From: Xylogone sp. PMI_703
Lineage: Eukaryota > Ascomycota > Leotiomycetes
DNA: 64,000 nucleotides
Direction: 5' to 3'
NCBI GenBank assembly: GCA_021399445.1
Contig: JAJTUQ010000002.1
Span: 1,984,001 to 2,048,000 of the forward strand
Below, one piece after another: positions 12,601-23,928 of the stretch. A program made the translations under genes and the position numbers. Below the pieces are notes generated by a model, which worked only from the letters and a program-made list of their open reading frames with translations, made no database searches and was not told where the DNA came from. The stretch's first letter is position 1; every line of letters starts with the position of its first letter.

Positions 12601-13021
12601 CTCCATCCAGAGTTGATGTCTGTGCTTCCGCTTCTGCGGGTGCTATAGAAGTGAGTTGTCCTCCAAAGACTCTCTGTCCATTTACCATGGGCTGATGGGT
12701 ACCACCTCGTCTCCCGCCTCTGGCAGCACCCCCACGCCTACCACCCCCTCTACCTCTATTGTTATGCCCTCGCGGTTCCGTTGGTGGACGGCTATTGTTT
12801 GTATTGGCATTGGCAGTTGTATTTGAATTAGCATTTATATCTGTGCCCGATGGTGCAGCAGCAGGTCGTGGCGGCACCCCGCCATCCTGCTGTTGCGAAC
12901 CTGCATGATTTCTTGCTTCCCCGCCTGGAGCTCCTCCACCACGTCGAGGTCTCCGGAATCGGTGGCGATTGCCTCTATTTGAGTTCTGCGAAGGTGCAGG
13001 AGCTGGCACTGGGGCCGACAT
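9647..13021 (-). CDS. FAP1: NFX1/FAP1-type zinc-finger protein (putative RING E3)
   Basis: An uninterrupted 1124-residue frame from the ATG at 13021 (MSAPVPAP). Open sequence upstream to 13261 has no ATG start and is not counted. Domain order: a Gly/Arg/Asn-rich RGG-type N-terminus (about 13-108), a short motif FGGQLTS (119-125), a RING/PHD-like Cys finger (189-248, starting CAICTNEV), and about eight NFX1 repeats of the CG-x-H-x-C...CH-x-G-x-C type (about 255-790). An R3H domain follows (about 860-920, QRAFIHALAEDYGL), then a C-terminal tail ending in WEREVEGWE. This is the NFX1/shuttle-craft/FAP1 architecture. Yeast Fap1 binds FKBP12 and has been reported to sense individual stalled ribosomes; animal NFX1 acts in nucleic-acid binding. 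The RING and R3H imply ubiquitin-ligase and single-stranded nucleic-acid-binding activity. Family assignment is certain; the specific yeast role is an inference. Confidence 0.93.
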   Translation of the reverse strand: MSAPVPAPAPSQNSNRGNRHRFRRPRRGGGAPGGEARNHAGSQQQDGGVPPRPAAAPSGTDINANSNTTANANTNNSRPPTEPRGHNNRGRGGGRRGGAARGGRRGGTHQPMVNGQRVFGGQLTSIAPAEAEAQTSTLDGEAPVFVPGQPVAPRSRPAPAPRARRMSKSQAPDIATRTHEDITNGQYECAICTNEVLPNSKIWTCKTCWTVLHLSCVKKWSKNDASSHQRPAENGDVPPPRQWRCPGCNLPKEELPTNYTCWCEKEIEPRSIAGLPPHSCGQTCSKARVGHCPHPCELICHAGPCPPCTAMGPSLSCFCGKEISSRRCVDTNYESGWSCAQICGDLLPCGEHTCQRPCHEGVCGACEVLIDSRCYCGRVERPLPCSEREEEEECQQVIRKRAAAVEGEEESTAREEEQIDIWLGSFNCGAECRRIYDCGNPEHFCEKICHPQDLVPAHCPLSPDVVTRCPCGKTPLDKLLSEPRQDCSQPIPHCKEKCLKTLQCGHQCQQLCHEGECRVCMEVTSISCRCGRTTSSTLCHQGTEEQPLCMRVCRATLNCGRHECGEHCCPGEKKAAERQTNKRKHRPLNAAPRPGEEEIEAEHICLKVCGRQLKCGNHFCAELCHKGPCKSCLEAIFEEISCACGRTVLYPPQPCGTEPPECRYDCTRPRPCGHPQVKHHCHGDAESCPKCPFLMEKPCICGKRTLKNQPCWFTEVRCGLPCGKKLKCGIHTCQKTCHRSGQCEDATSPCTQPCGRKKTVCDHTCSDPCHAPYPCKELTPCQAKTFITCPCQHQKQAVKCLASKSSSGNTEKTLECNDECLKLQRNAKLAAALNIDPASHVDDHVPYSSTVLDFYASNTKFAQTYEREFRVFAASEDEKRLRFKPMQAHQRAFIHALAEDYGLDSESQDPEPHRHVVIFKTPRFVSAPLKTIAQCVKPRPPAAAAAASASTPSVTPNKTSQEAFNAFLLSDARFGLTIDEITTKLNSDFKSAGADLDVSFLPSGEVVLKPSLASRHQKLDATLQTLKPIITRKVKASGLAKDVILCAVQSDGNGSDSITRKEFGDSGEVGGWSQVAKGGSARKVEKDKGVGSRSPFTVLGKVKEKVIVEGMGVEDWEREVEGWE

Positions 13022-14100
13022 TGAACTCTGAACGGAAGTTGAACGCGCTGAAATAGTAGTAGTAGCTGTCGTGGACGTAGGTGTTGAAGATAGAGGTAAA
13101 ATCTCGGGATTTGTAATTGCGAGGCTACGAAAGACTATCAAGTAGCTCCTCAAGTGAAAACTAAGATGCTTTTTGCTTGCAGAGTCTGTATTCAAGAAAA
13201 AGTTCTGCGCCTTGCAATATACGGCGTCTTCGAAGAAAACTGTTTTGAGAAAAAGTAACAAGAAAAGAAGAGCGAGAGAGAAGTTCTGGATGTTGATATT
13301 CTAGAGGAGAAGGAAGTAACTTCCGTTAGAAAAATAGATACCGTACTTGTCCGGGAGGAAAGGCTGATAGGTTAGTCAGGTGGCGATGAAGGCCCTTTCC
13401 CGCTTTGAGGTAACAAGGCTGTGCCTCACGGTTGCGGGAACCCCTCCGATTCGGCGCGAGGGAAGGCTGCGGCAGTTGGCGGGGCTAGGGTGGGAGTCAC
13501 GGATTGAGTCACTGTTGATGCTGTGAAATTACTGCGCAGCATTGCCCAATGAGAGATAGGTTTTGTTGAAGGTCTACTCAGTATGACTACATCCATGTTC
13601 GCGCTCTGCAGCATCCTTAATGTAGCCAATATTGTAACTCCAGGATTCCACCGATCCTTCCAGGCGACATCGTATGCGCTTCCTTGTGAGCTTCTCTGGG
13701 GAGAGTGATAACGTGATGTTGATTATTGAGAGCATAGCAGTTATGATTATTTAGTAAATGGTATAAATTCAAAGACAAGAATTGGTATATACATGCATGC
13801 CTTTGCGCAGACCCCGCTAAAATGAAGCCCAGACATTCCCCGATATCAGCAATTGTAGACGGTTCATTCGCGACTTGCAATGCACCAAAAGAGAAGATGA
13901 AAGCTTTAGTTTCCCCTCCAACGCCATATGTTATCACGCAAGATCCTAACTCCCGAGTTTTTGGTTCCCCCATTCTTTTGCTCTCTTCCTGGTCCTTCCT
14001 GGTCCTTCATTAATCCCAGCATTAAGTATAATTTTCCCGTGTAGCTTCTAGAGTGTTTGTATGAGACTCTATTGACTTTCTCAATTTAAGGAGATTTCAC
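13022..14100. other. Intergenic region between two minus-strand genes
   Basis: Contains the presumed 5' UTR and promoter of the NFX1-type gene and the 3' UTR of the DUF3602 gene. An open frame at 13617-13973 on the minus strand has no recognisable domain and is not called. A small direct repeat is present near 13990. Confidence 0.5.
13986..14008. repeat. Short tandem repeat, 10-base unit
   Basis: The decamer ttcctggtcc occurs twice in tandem followed by a three-base partial copy. It lies downstream of the DUF3602 stop codon, probably in its 3' flank. Confidence 0.8.
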
Positions 14101-14614
14101 TCAGGCCTTGCCGGCCTTCTTAAGAAGCCACTCCTTGCCCCTGTCGGCAAATCCCTTGTGAGATGCTCCCTGGCCGGATGCTTCCTGGGATTCGGTAATT
14201 GCGCTCTCCCACTGGTACTGCTGCTTCATAGCTGCAATTTCCTCGGCGCTGTGCTTGAAGACATTCGCAGCCCCGCCTCGGCCGACGTGGGTGGAAGAGG
14301 CCGACTCGCGCCGAGTTGGTGGGGTCACATCTTGCGCTCTCCTGGCAGAATCGGGGTCGGTGTTCTTGGCCATGTTACCACTTCCACCACGACCCGTGGT
14401 GTATACCTCTGTCTTCAGTGTTGGAGTCTCCAAGTCACTTGGCAGAAGATCCTTGCCTTTAGCACCGAGGTTACCTGGATCGGTGTCAGATTGCCATGTT
14501 GCGGCCATAGCTTCGACAGCAGAGCTTACCTGCACCACCTCGGCCATGGGATGTGTTTACCCGTCCGCTGGATGAGCTACTGCGACGACCTGAGCCTTCA
14601 ACGACGGCTGCCAT
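14101..14614 (-). CDS. DUF3602 GRGG-motif protein
   Basis: Model complement(join(14101..14474, 14530..14614)), 152 residues. The protein is small, polar and lacks hydrophobic segments. It carries three copies of the DUF3602 signature, GRGGAGN, GRGGSGN and GRGGAAN. The first copy is created by splicing: exon 1 ends in GRGGAG and exon 2 supplies the Asn, across a 55-base intron with a CTGAC branch-like site. Residues after the third motif form a charged, probably helical tail ending in LLKKAGKA. DUF3602 proteins are widespread in filamentous ascomycetes and of unknown function. Starting at the in-frame ATG at 14547 would read through the intron and lose the first motif, so the spliced form is preferred. 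Confidence 0.82.
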
Positions 14615-17600
14615 TGTGTAGACGATGAGGATGTGGTTAGAAAGAGGGTTTGCGTGTATGCGTGGTAGGAGGATGTTGACAAGCGGCTGAAGCTGTTGAT
14701 ACAAGGTCGCCTAGGTCTGGTTGTGTGTTCGGGGATGTTGGTGAGAGGATCTCAAGCCCTGGGGATCTCCCGCGCCGTATATATAGGAAGAAGTGGACGT
14801 GTGGCACCGTCCAGAGACACGGGAGAAGAAAAATCTGGGGAAAGGCAGCTAAGGGCAGTAGCGCACGTAAGGGACGAGAAAATGACGAGCCTGGGCGGCG
14901 CCCAAAAACAGGGCTACAGCGAGAACGGGGCCAGCGTGAGGGCACTAGAGGGAGCTCGAGCTTTTCCCAGCGTTTTTCATGGCCAGATGACAGGCAAAGA
15001 AAAAGCCCGTACCCAGTCATGTGGCGAAAGCACAGCGCGGGGCACTGAAAACCCTTTCCCAGCAGCTGTCCTGTACCCAAGTAGACTCTCTCAGCTCTCA
15101 GCCTGCCTATTCTCTACCTCTCTCATGGGCTGCAGAGCACGCAGCAGTGGTGAAAGCACACAAGAAGGTATTTCCATTACTCAATCCTGCTCACGACATC
15201 CCTCGCCCTGAATCCAATCATTGCTGCATGCCTCGCGAGCACGCGCAACCCGCTGTATCATCACATCATCCAGCGTGTTCCCTCTGTCCTCAGCCAGCGA
15301 GGGGGGGAGAGCCCCGCGGTCGCAGGGGAGTGAAAGCTTTTTCGCAGCAAAATCTGCCCGCGATGGCGAGTGCCCAGGCTGGTGGAGTGCACTAAAGACG
15401 TAATGAAAACCAGGACTCAGGGCTCCACCCAGGGAGCACCGCTTACCTAAGCCTACCTCCACGCCCACGCAAGCCCTGAAGGACTTCACCGATCTCCAAC
15501 AGGGTTACAAGTACCCTGTAGCTGTTATTTTCCGGGCGGCTCTGGCTGTTTTCTTCGCTGCTGCGTGACCTGTGGGATGTGTTGGCGTTGATTGATGTAA
15601 AAGGTACCGAGATGACGGAGACCGCAGGTGGACGTTGTTGGAGAGACCGCCTTCTGGTGGGAGAGCAATAGTGTAGTTCCTCTCGCACCTGACCTTGCTC
15701 TGTACACCGCGCCTACCAAGTAGAGTCGGCGCTGGGCGGCTCGCAGCGGTCACTAGTATCAGCCCCTCACAGCGAAAATTTTCCCCTGGGTCCAAGTAAC
15801 GATCACCATTCATATGTTCGAATGTTGACACATGTGCCTGCTTTGCGGGTACCTGAACAAGTAGTACCATACAGTCGCTGAACAAACATCTGGTGGCGAG
15901 GTCTGCTGTTCCTGAGCCTCGGGTCGGTCCTGAGCCTTGCCTAAACGACGCAGTCTACGACATGGATGAGGGGTCGCGGATAACTTGCATGCTTCGCTCT
16001 TCTCCGTTGCATCCTGCCCTCTATCTCCTTCCTGTGAGCTGTCCAGTCCCTTCAGCCAAGGCTCGGATTAAGGTCTGACAGGCACCGGATCAGCTGTTCA
16101 GGTACAGCAAAGTCTGACGTCGTTCGATATGAACCCCAGATACGGTAACGGATGTTCCATTGGCGCATCCCCTGTCGGATCCTAACCTCGATGCTTGTAC
16201 GCTGCTTACTAAGGATTCAAAGCGCAAAGAAAGTAGCAAACAATATATGTGATATCCGGTCGTTTTTAGTGCTACACAGCTAATGAATCATTTTACTTGA
16301 ACAAAAATTGATCACATAGCCTGGAAGAGGCTCTCAGGAGGATGACTTACAGTGCATACGACCGCCGGAGAGACCATCAATTGATCCAATGAAACTATAA
16401 ACTATGAATAATGTAACTTCCTTCAGTTTAATTTTAGTATATGGAGTCTCTATCAGCCCTGATGTCTCAGTAATATAGAAGTATTTACCGTTCATTCTAT
16501 AATACCAAAGGATGCAACCTGCAGCCTTATATGGGCTCCTTCGATAGTAGATAAAAGTTGAGTTTGGAAACAGAGGATTGAACTAGTTCCTCCGAATCAA
16601 GTCAAGTTACATGCACTCCTGTTTATCTCAGTTGCACTAGCTCACAACGGAATGAGAAGTCGTCCATCCTACCTGTACCTCCTGTAAGGTCATCCATTTA
16701 CATCCCAGCACCTGAGGTGGGTGGGATAGTGAGCCTCACCTATACAACACATCACATGCGATCTGATTGTCTCAAGAACGAGGGGAAAGTCGAACTACTG
16801 ACGAAAAGTATCGGAGAATGGCTAGGCAAAATACTTCCGGTCAACATTGAGAACTCAGATAGTAGCTCCAAAGTACCAGCTGCAGGCAGTGGACTGTGGA
16901 AAGTGCTTGCCTTATCACAGGATAAGCTAAGGAAGGGAGCACACGTACTGCCGAATCTCAACAGCAACCATGATCCATCTCTATTTCACCTTTCTTAGCG
17001 GCCAAAGATCTCCCCCATATTCTTCATAACCCCAAATAAGCAACACCTCTCCAACACAACAGGCGCCATTATGGTACAATGCCAGGTCAAATTGTGTTAC
17101 TGGAGGAATATAGGGATAATAAAGCCTAACTAATATATCTACAAGTGTAGATGTTAGGGGAGATGTAGGCGTATGTATGCTAGTGCATACATAGGGCGCG
17201 AGCTCTTTTGTCATTCCAATTTTAGTTTTATTTTGCTATATGTTTGTTCTTTCCTGTTTTCTATTTATATTAATATTATATGATATCTAGATGGAAAATA
17301 AGAATAAGTGCGCATGGTATCCGGAGATGCAGGGGGGAGAGGGTTCCTAGAGGTGAAATGGAATGTCAAGCAGCAGTTCGATGAGACTAGTATATGAGAT
17401 ACATGAATATCTATCATATTGGAGAGCTCCTTTCCAATAGATTTGTAAGCTATGTAGCTAAATGCTGAGGACGCAACTGATGAGTGTATATCCAAAGGGA
17501 GAATTGATTCTGCTCTGCCTCGAGAAAGTGCACTGAGAATGCTGCTGCAAGAGTTGGGCTGCATGTCATTATTAACCTATCTCTCCTTCCATTGTGCAAT

Positions 17601-20600
17601 TGGCTTTTAAATGCCCTGCAGGTGTTACAAATACTTCCCTGTATTCATTGTGAAGTATACGACTACAAAAAAGGAATGACAACTTGTTCATTTCATCAAC
17701 TAATATAGATCTCGGACCGGGTGAAGGAACTTCACCCTGCTTCAAACTCTCCATTTTTGAAGTGCAACAACGGTGCTGTTGCCAGTGCTAAATACAGATA
17801 CGTAAAGAAGGACCTCCGATTAATATGATGCTAAACTACATTTACATAAAAGTCTCGAAGTCCGGAAAGACAACCAAATTGGAGATGTATATCCCAGTTG
17901 ATTAAACCACAATAGGATTCTGTGGGTACGGGTATGAAGTATGCTGCCCTTGTACCTGACATCAGCAGGCGTCTGTCCTATTGTAAGATGATGAGTTAAT
18001 TGTTAAGTGTTAATTTGCTTTCATGCTCTCTCCTAAACCCTGCTTCTCTTCTTGGGGGTCGAAATGACCTGAGATTAAGTTCCTGTGCGTGAGCTGCGGG
18101 TCGTACGTACCTAATGAGTGATAGTGAGAGTGGGAGGAGGATGGCGTTAATGCGTGAACCAACAGTATTCAGCCACGGGCTAACTTACAGGATGAGATAT
18201 GTGGCATGGGAGTTTTCAGGGGAGACGAGCGTGTTGGTTTAAGTTGTGATCTAGAGCTATGGTACAGAGCGCACATTCGTTCATTCAATGCCTCAATTGG
18301 GACGTGTATCTAAAAGTCTCATATCCCCGGTGGAGTTTTGTCTTGTGAGAGGACATTAAGTACAGTAAGAGACGGGGCTGAAACGCTGTAATTGGTACTT
18401 CACAGCAAGTACAGTTCTATAAAGAACAAAAATACGGGTAAATTAAGAATTGTATTACTACCGCCCGAGATACCTCTTTCAATTTCACTTTGTAGGGCCC
18501 TCGCTACTGAAAAAGGAAAAAACAGAGACCAAAAGAGGGCCGTTTCCCCTTCTGAACGAAGCGACTCCATCTCGCACCCGAGCCGCCCACAAAAGTGACC
18601 TAATTCGGACACTATTCGGGCCCGAACTTGGCTGGATACAGCTGGCAAACGGTCCGTAAATTCCAGACGTGCAACAAAAAATCGTGGTCAGGCAAGACTA
18701 CCGCCCGTAGTGTGTGGCTTGGGGTCTAGAACTTTCAGGTTCAACCACGTCGTCGATGATGGCTTCCTTTTAGGACACTAGCAGAAAGCCTTCCTCCCGT
18801 GCCGTACGTATATCGGGGTCCCAGCTAGTGCTTATCCGCTGATCTGGGAGTATCTACAGTAGTTACGGTACTTACGTTGGGAAATCTACGTGGTGATCTA
18901 CCGCTCTATGGGTCTATACGTCTTCGACAAAGGGAGTTTGACTAATATATCTCTACAATGATCTGAAGGGGTATGGCCTTTTGTCTCAATCGCCATCCCT
19001 TACTAGATGAGTACAGTTAGTATCTGGGAATTACCTCTGCCAGATTCCTACAAAGTACCATGTACTTAACCCCACAGTACACTGTATTCCGGATTCGTGG
19101 GAGCCAAGCTGCTTACCGTGGAGCCGCGGCTCGTACCTATTTCCCGTACATTGACAAGCATGAAATAAGCATTCGTCCTCGGCACCTGTTGCTCAGAACG
19201 GTTCTTGCTGGTTTAAAGTACAATCTTGAAACACCAACCGGTGGGTTGTCGGATTTCTTTGGTATATTCGCTCATCCTGAACCAAACCTTGAGCTTGGCT
19301 GAAGATCGTATTTTGGCTTGGGTTTCTTTCCGCAGCAGGAGTCCACCAGTGGTGATTATATCATTCTATTGATTTTCCGCGGTACAAATATGAGTTGAAG
19401 TGCCGTGCCTCGTGATGGATTCGAGAGAGCGAGCAGAAGGTGACGTTGTCAGTACTGGAAGTTTGCCGCGGCAAAGGTCGTGTAGGAGCAAAGATTGAGA
19501 GAAGAAAACTCCCAGCTCTCGCCGTGACTGAGATATTGTACCGGGAAGTTATATTGACTAGCACCCGTCTCCTAGTCTAAGACTGACACTATAGGTAACT
19601 CCATGAAAAGTCAAGACAAATGATATTCAGCCCAAAATGGATTACCGAGTTGATTCCGAAAAGCACCAAAACGTTCATACAGTAATGTTCATGACCATTC
19701 TTGAACGCAGATGTCCGCAACCAGCACAGCGCGCATATCCGAACCGCAATGCAGCATCGATTGCTCAGCCTATTCAAAACCTCCTTCATGCAGAGCATAT
19801 GCAATTGTGACTCAATCCTCTCATTTCAATATTCACAGCGGACGAAAGGCTTCTTTGTGCATGCATGCATGCCCTTGCATTCACTATACTTGCCGAAATT
19901 CCCCGTCACCGGACAAAAGCAAATAAAAATGAAAGAAGAAAAAAGGTCACGTCCTGAGATGCCGTATTCCTTACATACTATAAATGTTATGCTTCACAAC
20001 GGCAAACTAGCGTATCCCCACTTGAGAAGGTATACGCGGCGGCATATGACTCTGTGGTTCAAATGCCGAAGATACAAGTCATATCAGAGCAACTGCGTTT
20101 TCGCACAGAGAAATAGAGTTTGCCGCTCCACGCCTCGGGACCTCGACAGTACATATACGACGGTTGTCCCTCACCTCTCTCTTCGCTTGTCTCCTTACGT
20201 CCCCTATCTCCCCTAGCCAATCGATGGTTCCAGGCATCGCATCCCGGTCTCCAGAGGTCCAACCAGGCGCCTGGTCAGCTTCAGCCCTTCCGCCAATCCT
20301 TCGCCCCCCTCCCGCCCGGCCATTCGCCCAGCCGTAAAAAGCTCCGAGGGGCAAAGCGACGCTGCTTCTCATTCGAAGGCCTGGGTGCGAAAACCCTTCC
20401 CACAGGGCAAGGATGAAAACAAGGAGCGACCGGCCCAGCGCCATTGGGACCCGGGGCCCGTAACCTTGGATCCTGCAAAACGGGGGCTGAATGGCACGGT
20501 ACACAGTTAGGGAAACGAGCAGAGGGCAGCGATCGTGCCGGGATCGATTTATCTTCCTTCCAGCCGCGGCATCGGCAATCTTCGACTCTTGGGTTTGAAG

Positions 20601-23059
20601 ATACAGGCATGCAACTATACGGATATGAGGACAAGAGGCTGAGGGTCTGCGGTGCAATCGCCTACTTGGTAACATCATGCACCCAAGCCAGCTACTTGGG
20701 TCTTCTATGGGCTACCTCGAGAGATTCCCCACCGGGGAAGTGGGTGGAGAAATGCTCGCATTGCCAGAAAGTCCACCAGTACGTCGGCGGGTGATGCGCT
20801 TCAGGCGGCAGATGTTGTTCTTGCTGTATCGGTACACGGGGAAATAGCCCGTTATTCTACACTGTATCAGGGCTCCTGGAGCTAGCCAGAGCTCTGCTGA
20901 ATTAGTGGAGTAAAATGTCTGTCTAGATCCAACTGTCCTAGAAAAGTGTAGGGTTCGAGGATGGATCGCGATAGCTGGGAACAGTAACAGTAGCTTAGCC
21001 GCCTGGACCGGGTGCCCCACCACTACAGTGGGCGCTGCGCCTTTTCAGTACAGAGAAGTGCCGTGTCTGATCCGAGTAATGATATTTTGGTGAGGCAAGT
21101 GCCCCCCATTGCTGTAAAAAAGCATTTACCATCTCTTTCCTGAGAATGAGCACTTGAGCTCTCGTCCAGGCGGGGGAAGTCCCGGATGGACTTTTGAGGC
21201 AGATAGCAAGAAGGCAAACGGCTGAATAAGAGAGGGGAAAGAGGAAGGAGGGGCATCAGGGGGAGAGCCAAAGAGGGAGGGCTCCCAGCTTTAACAGTAG
21301 TCCCCGAAAAACCAGACCCGCGGAGACGGGTGGATAACCGGTCGTTGACTTGGTGGGAACGATAGGGTAGATACGGCTGCCACAGTGCAGTGGAGCGGCG
21401 TGTTGAGCTCTTTTTCTCCATCGGAGGCGTTCTGGATCCAGGGAAAAAACCCGCGCGTGGCTCGGATGGTGGTGACTACAGTTGTACCTGCCCCTCTCTG
21501 GACTTCTCTGGACCAGTAGAGTACAAAAGAACGCGAACTTGGGCGAGCGCGTGTCTCTCCAGGACTGCTTTCCGTGAAAGGCGGTGTTCAAGGGAAAGCT
21601 GCTGGCTTCTTCTTTGTTTTTCCATGCCTGTGGCGTCCTTGGTTTCTTTAGTGCCTTTGTCTCATTCTTTGTTTCTCAGGGCTGGAGCAGCTAAGATGCT
21701 TTTGCTGCAGGCAGCCGCTGCCCGGATCTTCAGCTTCGCCATGGATCTATAGATACATAACTTTTTTTCTTTGTATCCTTCAATTCATTTGTGATATCTC
21801 TCTCTGGCGGATCCCCGTATGGACCTGCTTTGGGAATTACGTGGAAATAGGATTTCGCATGGCGGCCATGATCAAGCCTCGGCGCCGGCTAGCGATGGCG
21901 CTGATGGAGCTGATAATAACTGCCTGGTGGTTCGGTAGCGCTCCGAACCCTCACGACCACTCGCTCTGGTCTGGAATTGGATGAGCGGACTGACAGTTTT
22001 GGGCGAGGTGCATTTGCATGCTTCGCATGCTAGGCCAGGTTGGGCCTCTTGGTCTCCTGCAGTTCTGCATCTCTGCTGTTTCGCTGAGTGAAAAGGCGGA
22101 ACTGGAAGAATATCTGGTGTTTGTGGTGTTGTGTTAGGTAAGGGATCCAGGTTGGCGATGGCTGGAGCAGAGCAAGGGAAGTGCAAGGGAGAACGAGAGA
22201 CCAAGGCGAGGGAGCACTTCAGTTCCTTCTCTCACCCAACTACAACATCGGCAATTTGAGCTACCGTAGTACCGTACCGGCCGTGATGTTACCCGGATTG
22301 GTTTCTGGACTTGTGTTACTGACACCGTAGGGTTACGCTTGGTGAAGCTCCCAATCAATGGCGCTGGCTCGTCTCTGGGGGGTTGCATTTCGACCCTGGA
22401 CTCGTTCCCCGGCGCCCCGGGGCTTTCCTATCGCGTGCTGCCACCGTTCCTCCCTTACCTCCCGTAGACCGCAGTGCAGAGTGCAGATTGCAGAGCGCCG
22501 TGTGATGCAAGAGAAGCAGCAAGGAGAAGGAAGGCCGTACATCCAGTATCCATCGCATATTAGTATTAATAAAACTGCCTGGGCAACCAAAAGGTTGTTC
22601 AACCTTCTCGCTCGTCGTTCGTTACCCGTGAAGCTGGAACTGTCTCCATTCCAAGTTTATACTTGTCAGCGCTGCTGCGACTGGTCCTGCAGCATCCGTG
22701 CTGTCCTTGGCTGCTGGAGACGCTGTATCATTTGAAAACCATCATCTCGACGGAGAACCGCTCCGGGCCAACTCCACCACTTGGTATCAGCATCACCACA
22801 AAGCCCAGCCCCAGCAGAGTTCACCAGCGGATTCGAGCTGCGGTGCAAATCGTCCGTCGTGCTCAGCATCTGAGACCCATCCGGTAGTCAGCAGGCCTCG
22901 AGCTGCGAGGCCATTTCCACTCCTCCAGGTCGGTTCTAACCCTATCGTTCATCATCTACTGTGTTGCTCTGTCCTTCTGCACGCCATTGCGAAAATCTGG
23001 GCCCTTTCGCTTATGCTGGGCTTGCCTCGTTGAGCGTCTCCTCCTGCTCACTGGGTATG
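14615..23059. other. Large intergenic interval without supported genes
   Basis: About 8.4 kb with many short, mutually overlapping open frames in all six phases but no recognisable protein. The part near 14615-15900 presumably holds the DUF3602 promoter. The stretch 16100-19600 is A+T-rich and mostly stop-filled. From about 20100 to 23000 it is G+C-richer and contains C/T-rich runs, consistent with an extended upstream region for velB. No transposase, reverse transcriptase, tRNA or rRNA was recognised. A long non-coding RNA or a fast-evolving small gene cannot be excluded by eye. Confidence 0.5.
19858..19872. repeat. Short TGCA tetranucleotide run
   Basis: A 15-base run of tgca repeats (tgcatgcatgcatgc), self-complementary. 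It has no coding context, and its role, if any, is unknown. Confidence 0.8.
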
Positions 23060-23928
23060 CTGCATTGCTTCTTCTGTGCTGCCATCACCGTCCACTTGCT
23101 CCAGCCAGCTGTGGTCCTGGGCAACGAGAGCGAGAAAATAAAATAACGGAGAGACATCACGAGCGAGCACTCGAGATCTTCGACACAGAGCCCGGCCAGG
23201 GTGGTGCAGATCTATCTTTTTGCGCGGCTGCTCCTGCCCTCAGTGCGCCTGTCCCACCTGCTGTGTCTCTCAACCACTGACCACTGCGTCCTTCTTCCAC
23301 CATTGTCATTGTGCTTTTGGCGGCCTCTTGCTCCACCACGCAGACACCCAGCACAGGTGGATTCGCCACGCTGCTGACAGCGCTCTGTAGCAGCTCCCCA
23401 TCGCGGACCCGACAGAGTGATTATAGCCGTACCCGACAAGAGCAGCGACCAGGCCAGCATTCGCCAGGGCCCTGTGCATTTTTGGTGGTGATCCAAGCTC
23501 TCTCTAACCCAGCAAGCAGCGCAGGCGCATTGACCTTAATCGACTATCGCGCCTCCCCCACATCAGAGCTTCGCCCAATTCTCTCTCCTCCACCACCAAC
23601 CACTTCCTCGTGGTCGTGGTCGCGGTACTCTCTGCTGCGACCGTTTCATTGCTGGTTGATTCTTCTACTTCTTCTCTCTCAACCTGCTTCCCCGGCCGCT
23701 ACCTCTCTGGCTGTGCGCTTTCTGCTCTAGCTCAGCCTAGTGCAAGCACGTGAAATTCGTGAATCCAAGCTAGGTCCCCCCGCTGCTCGCCACTAAGCTG
23801 CGAGCTCGCGATTCCTACCCTGCGCCCAGATAACCGATCAGTCGAGTCTCAAAACGCTTCTACCTGCCCGCTAGTGTCTCTTCATCTCATCTTCTCTATA
23901 ATTTCTGCCTCCTGCTCCAGCGTCAAAT
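23060..23928 (+). promoter_or_regulatory. Very long ATG-free leader of velB
   Basis: The last upstream ATG on the plus strand is at 23057-23059. From there to the velB start at 23929 there are 869 bases without a single ATG, in C/T-rich sequence. At random about 13 would be expected. This fits a long 5' UTR kept free of upstream starts, perhaps with promoter at its far end. The exact transcription start is not visible, and an unspliced UTR intron could also lie within it. Confidence 0.6.

Noticed and set aside
13022..13261. Possible 80-residue N-terminal extension of the NFX1-type protein
   Set aside because: The frame stays open but has no ATG, and its composition is unlike the family. MSAPVPAP at 13021 is a normal fungal start.
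13617..13973. 118-residue minus-strand open frame
   Set aside because: No recognisable domain, no supporting splice structure, and located where UTR is expected.
20079..20678. 199-residue minus-strand frame in the G+C-rich region upstream of velB
   Set aside because: Arg/Gly/Pro-rich translation typical of antisense reading of C/T-rich DNA, and competing frames cover the same bases.
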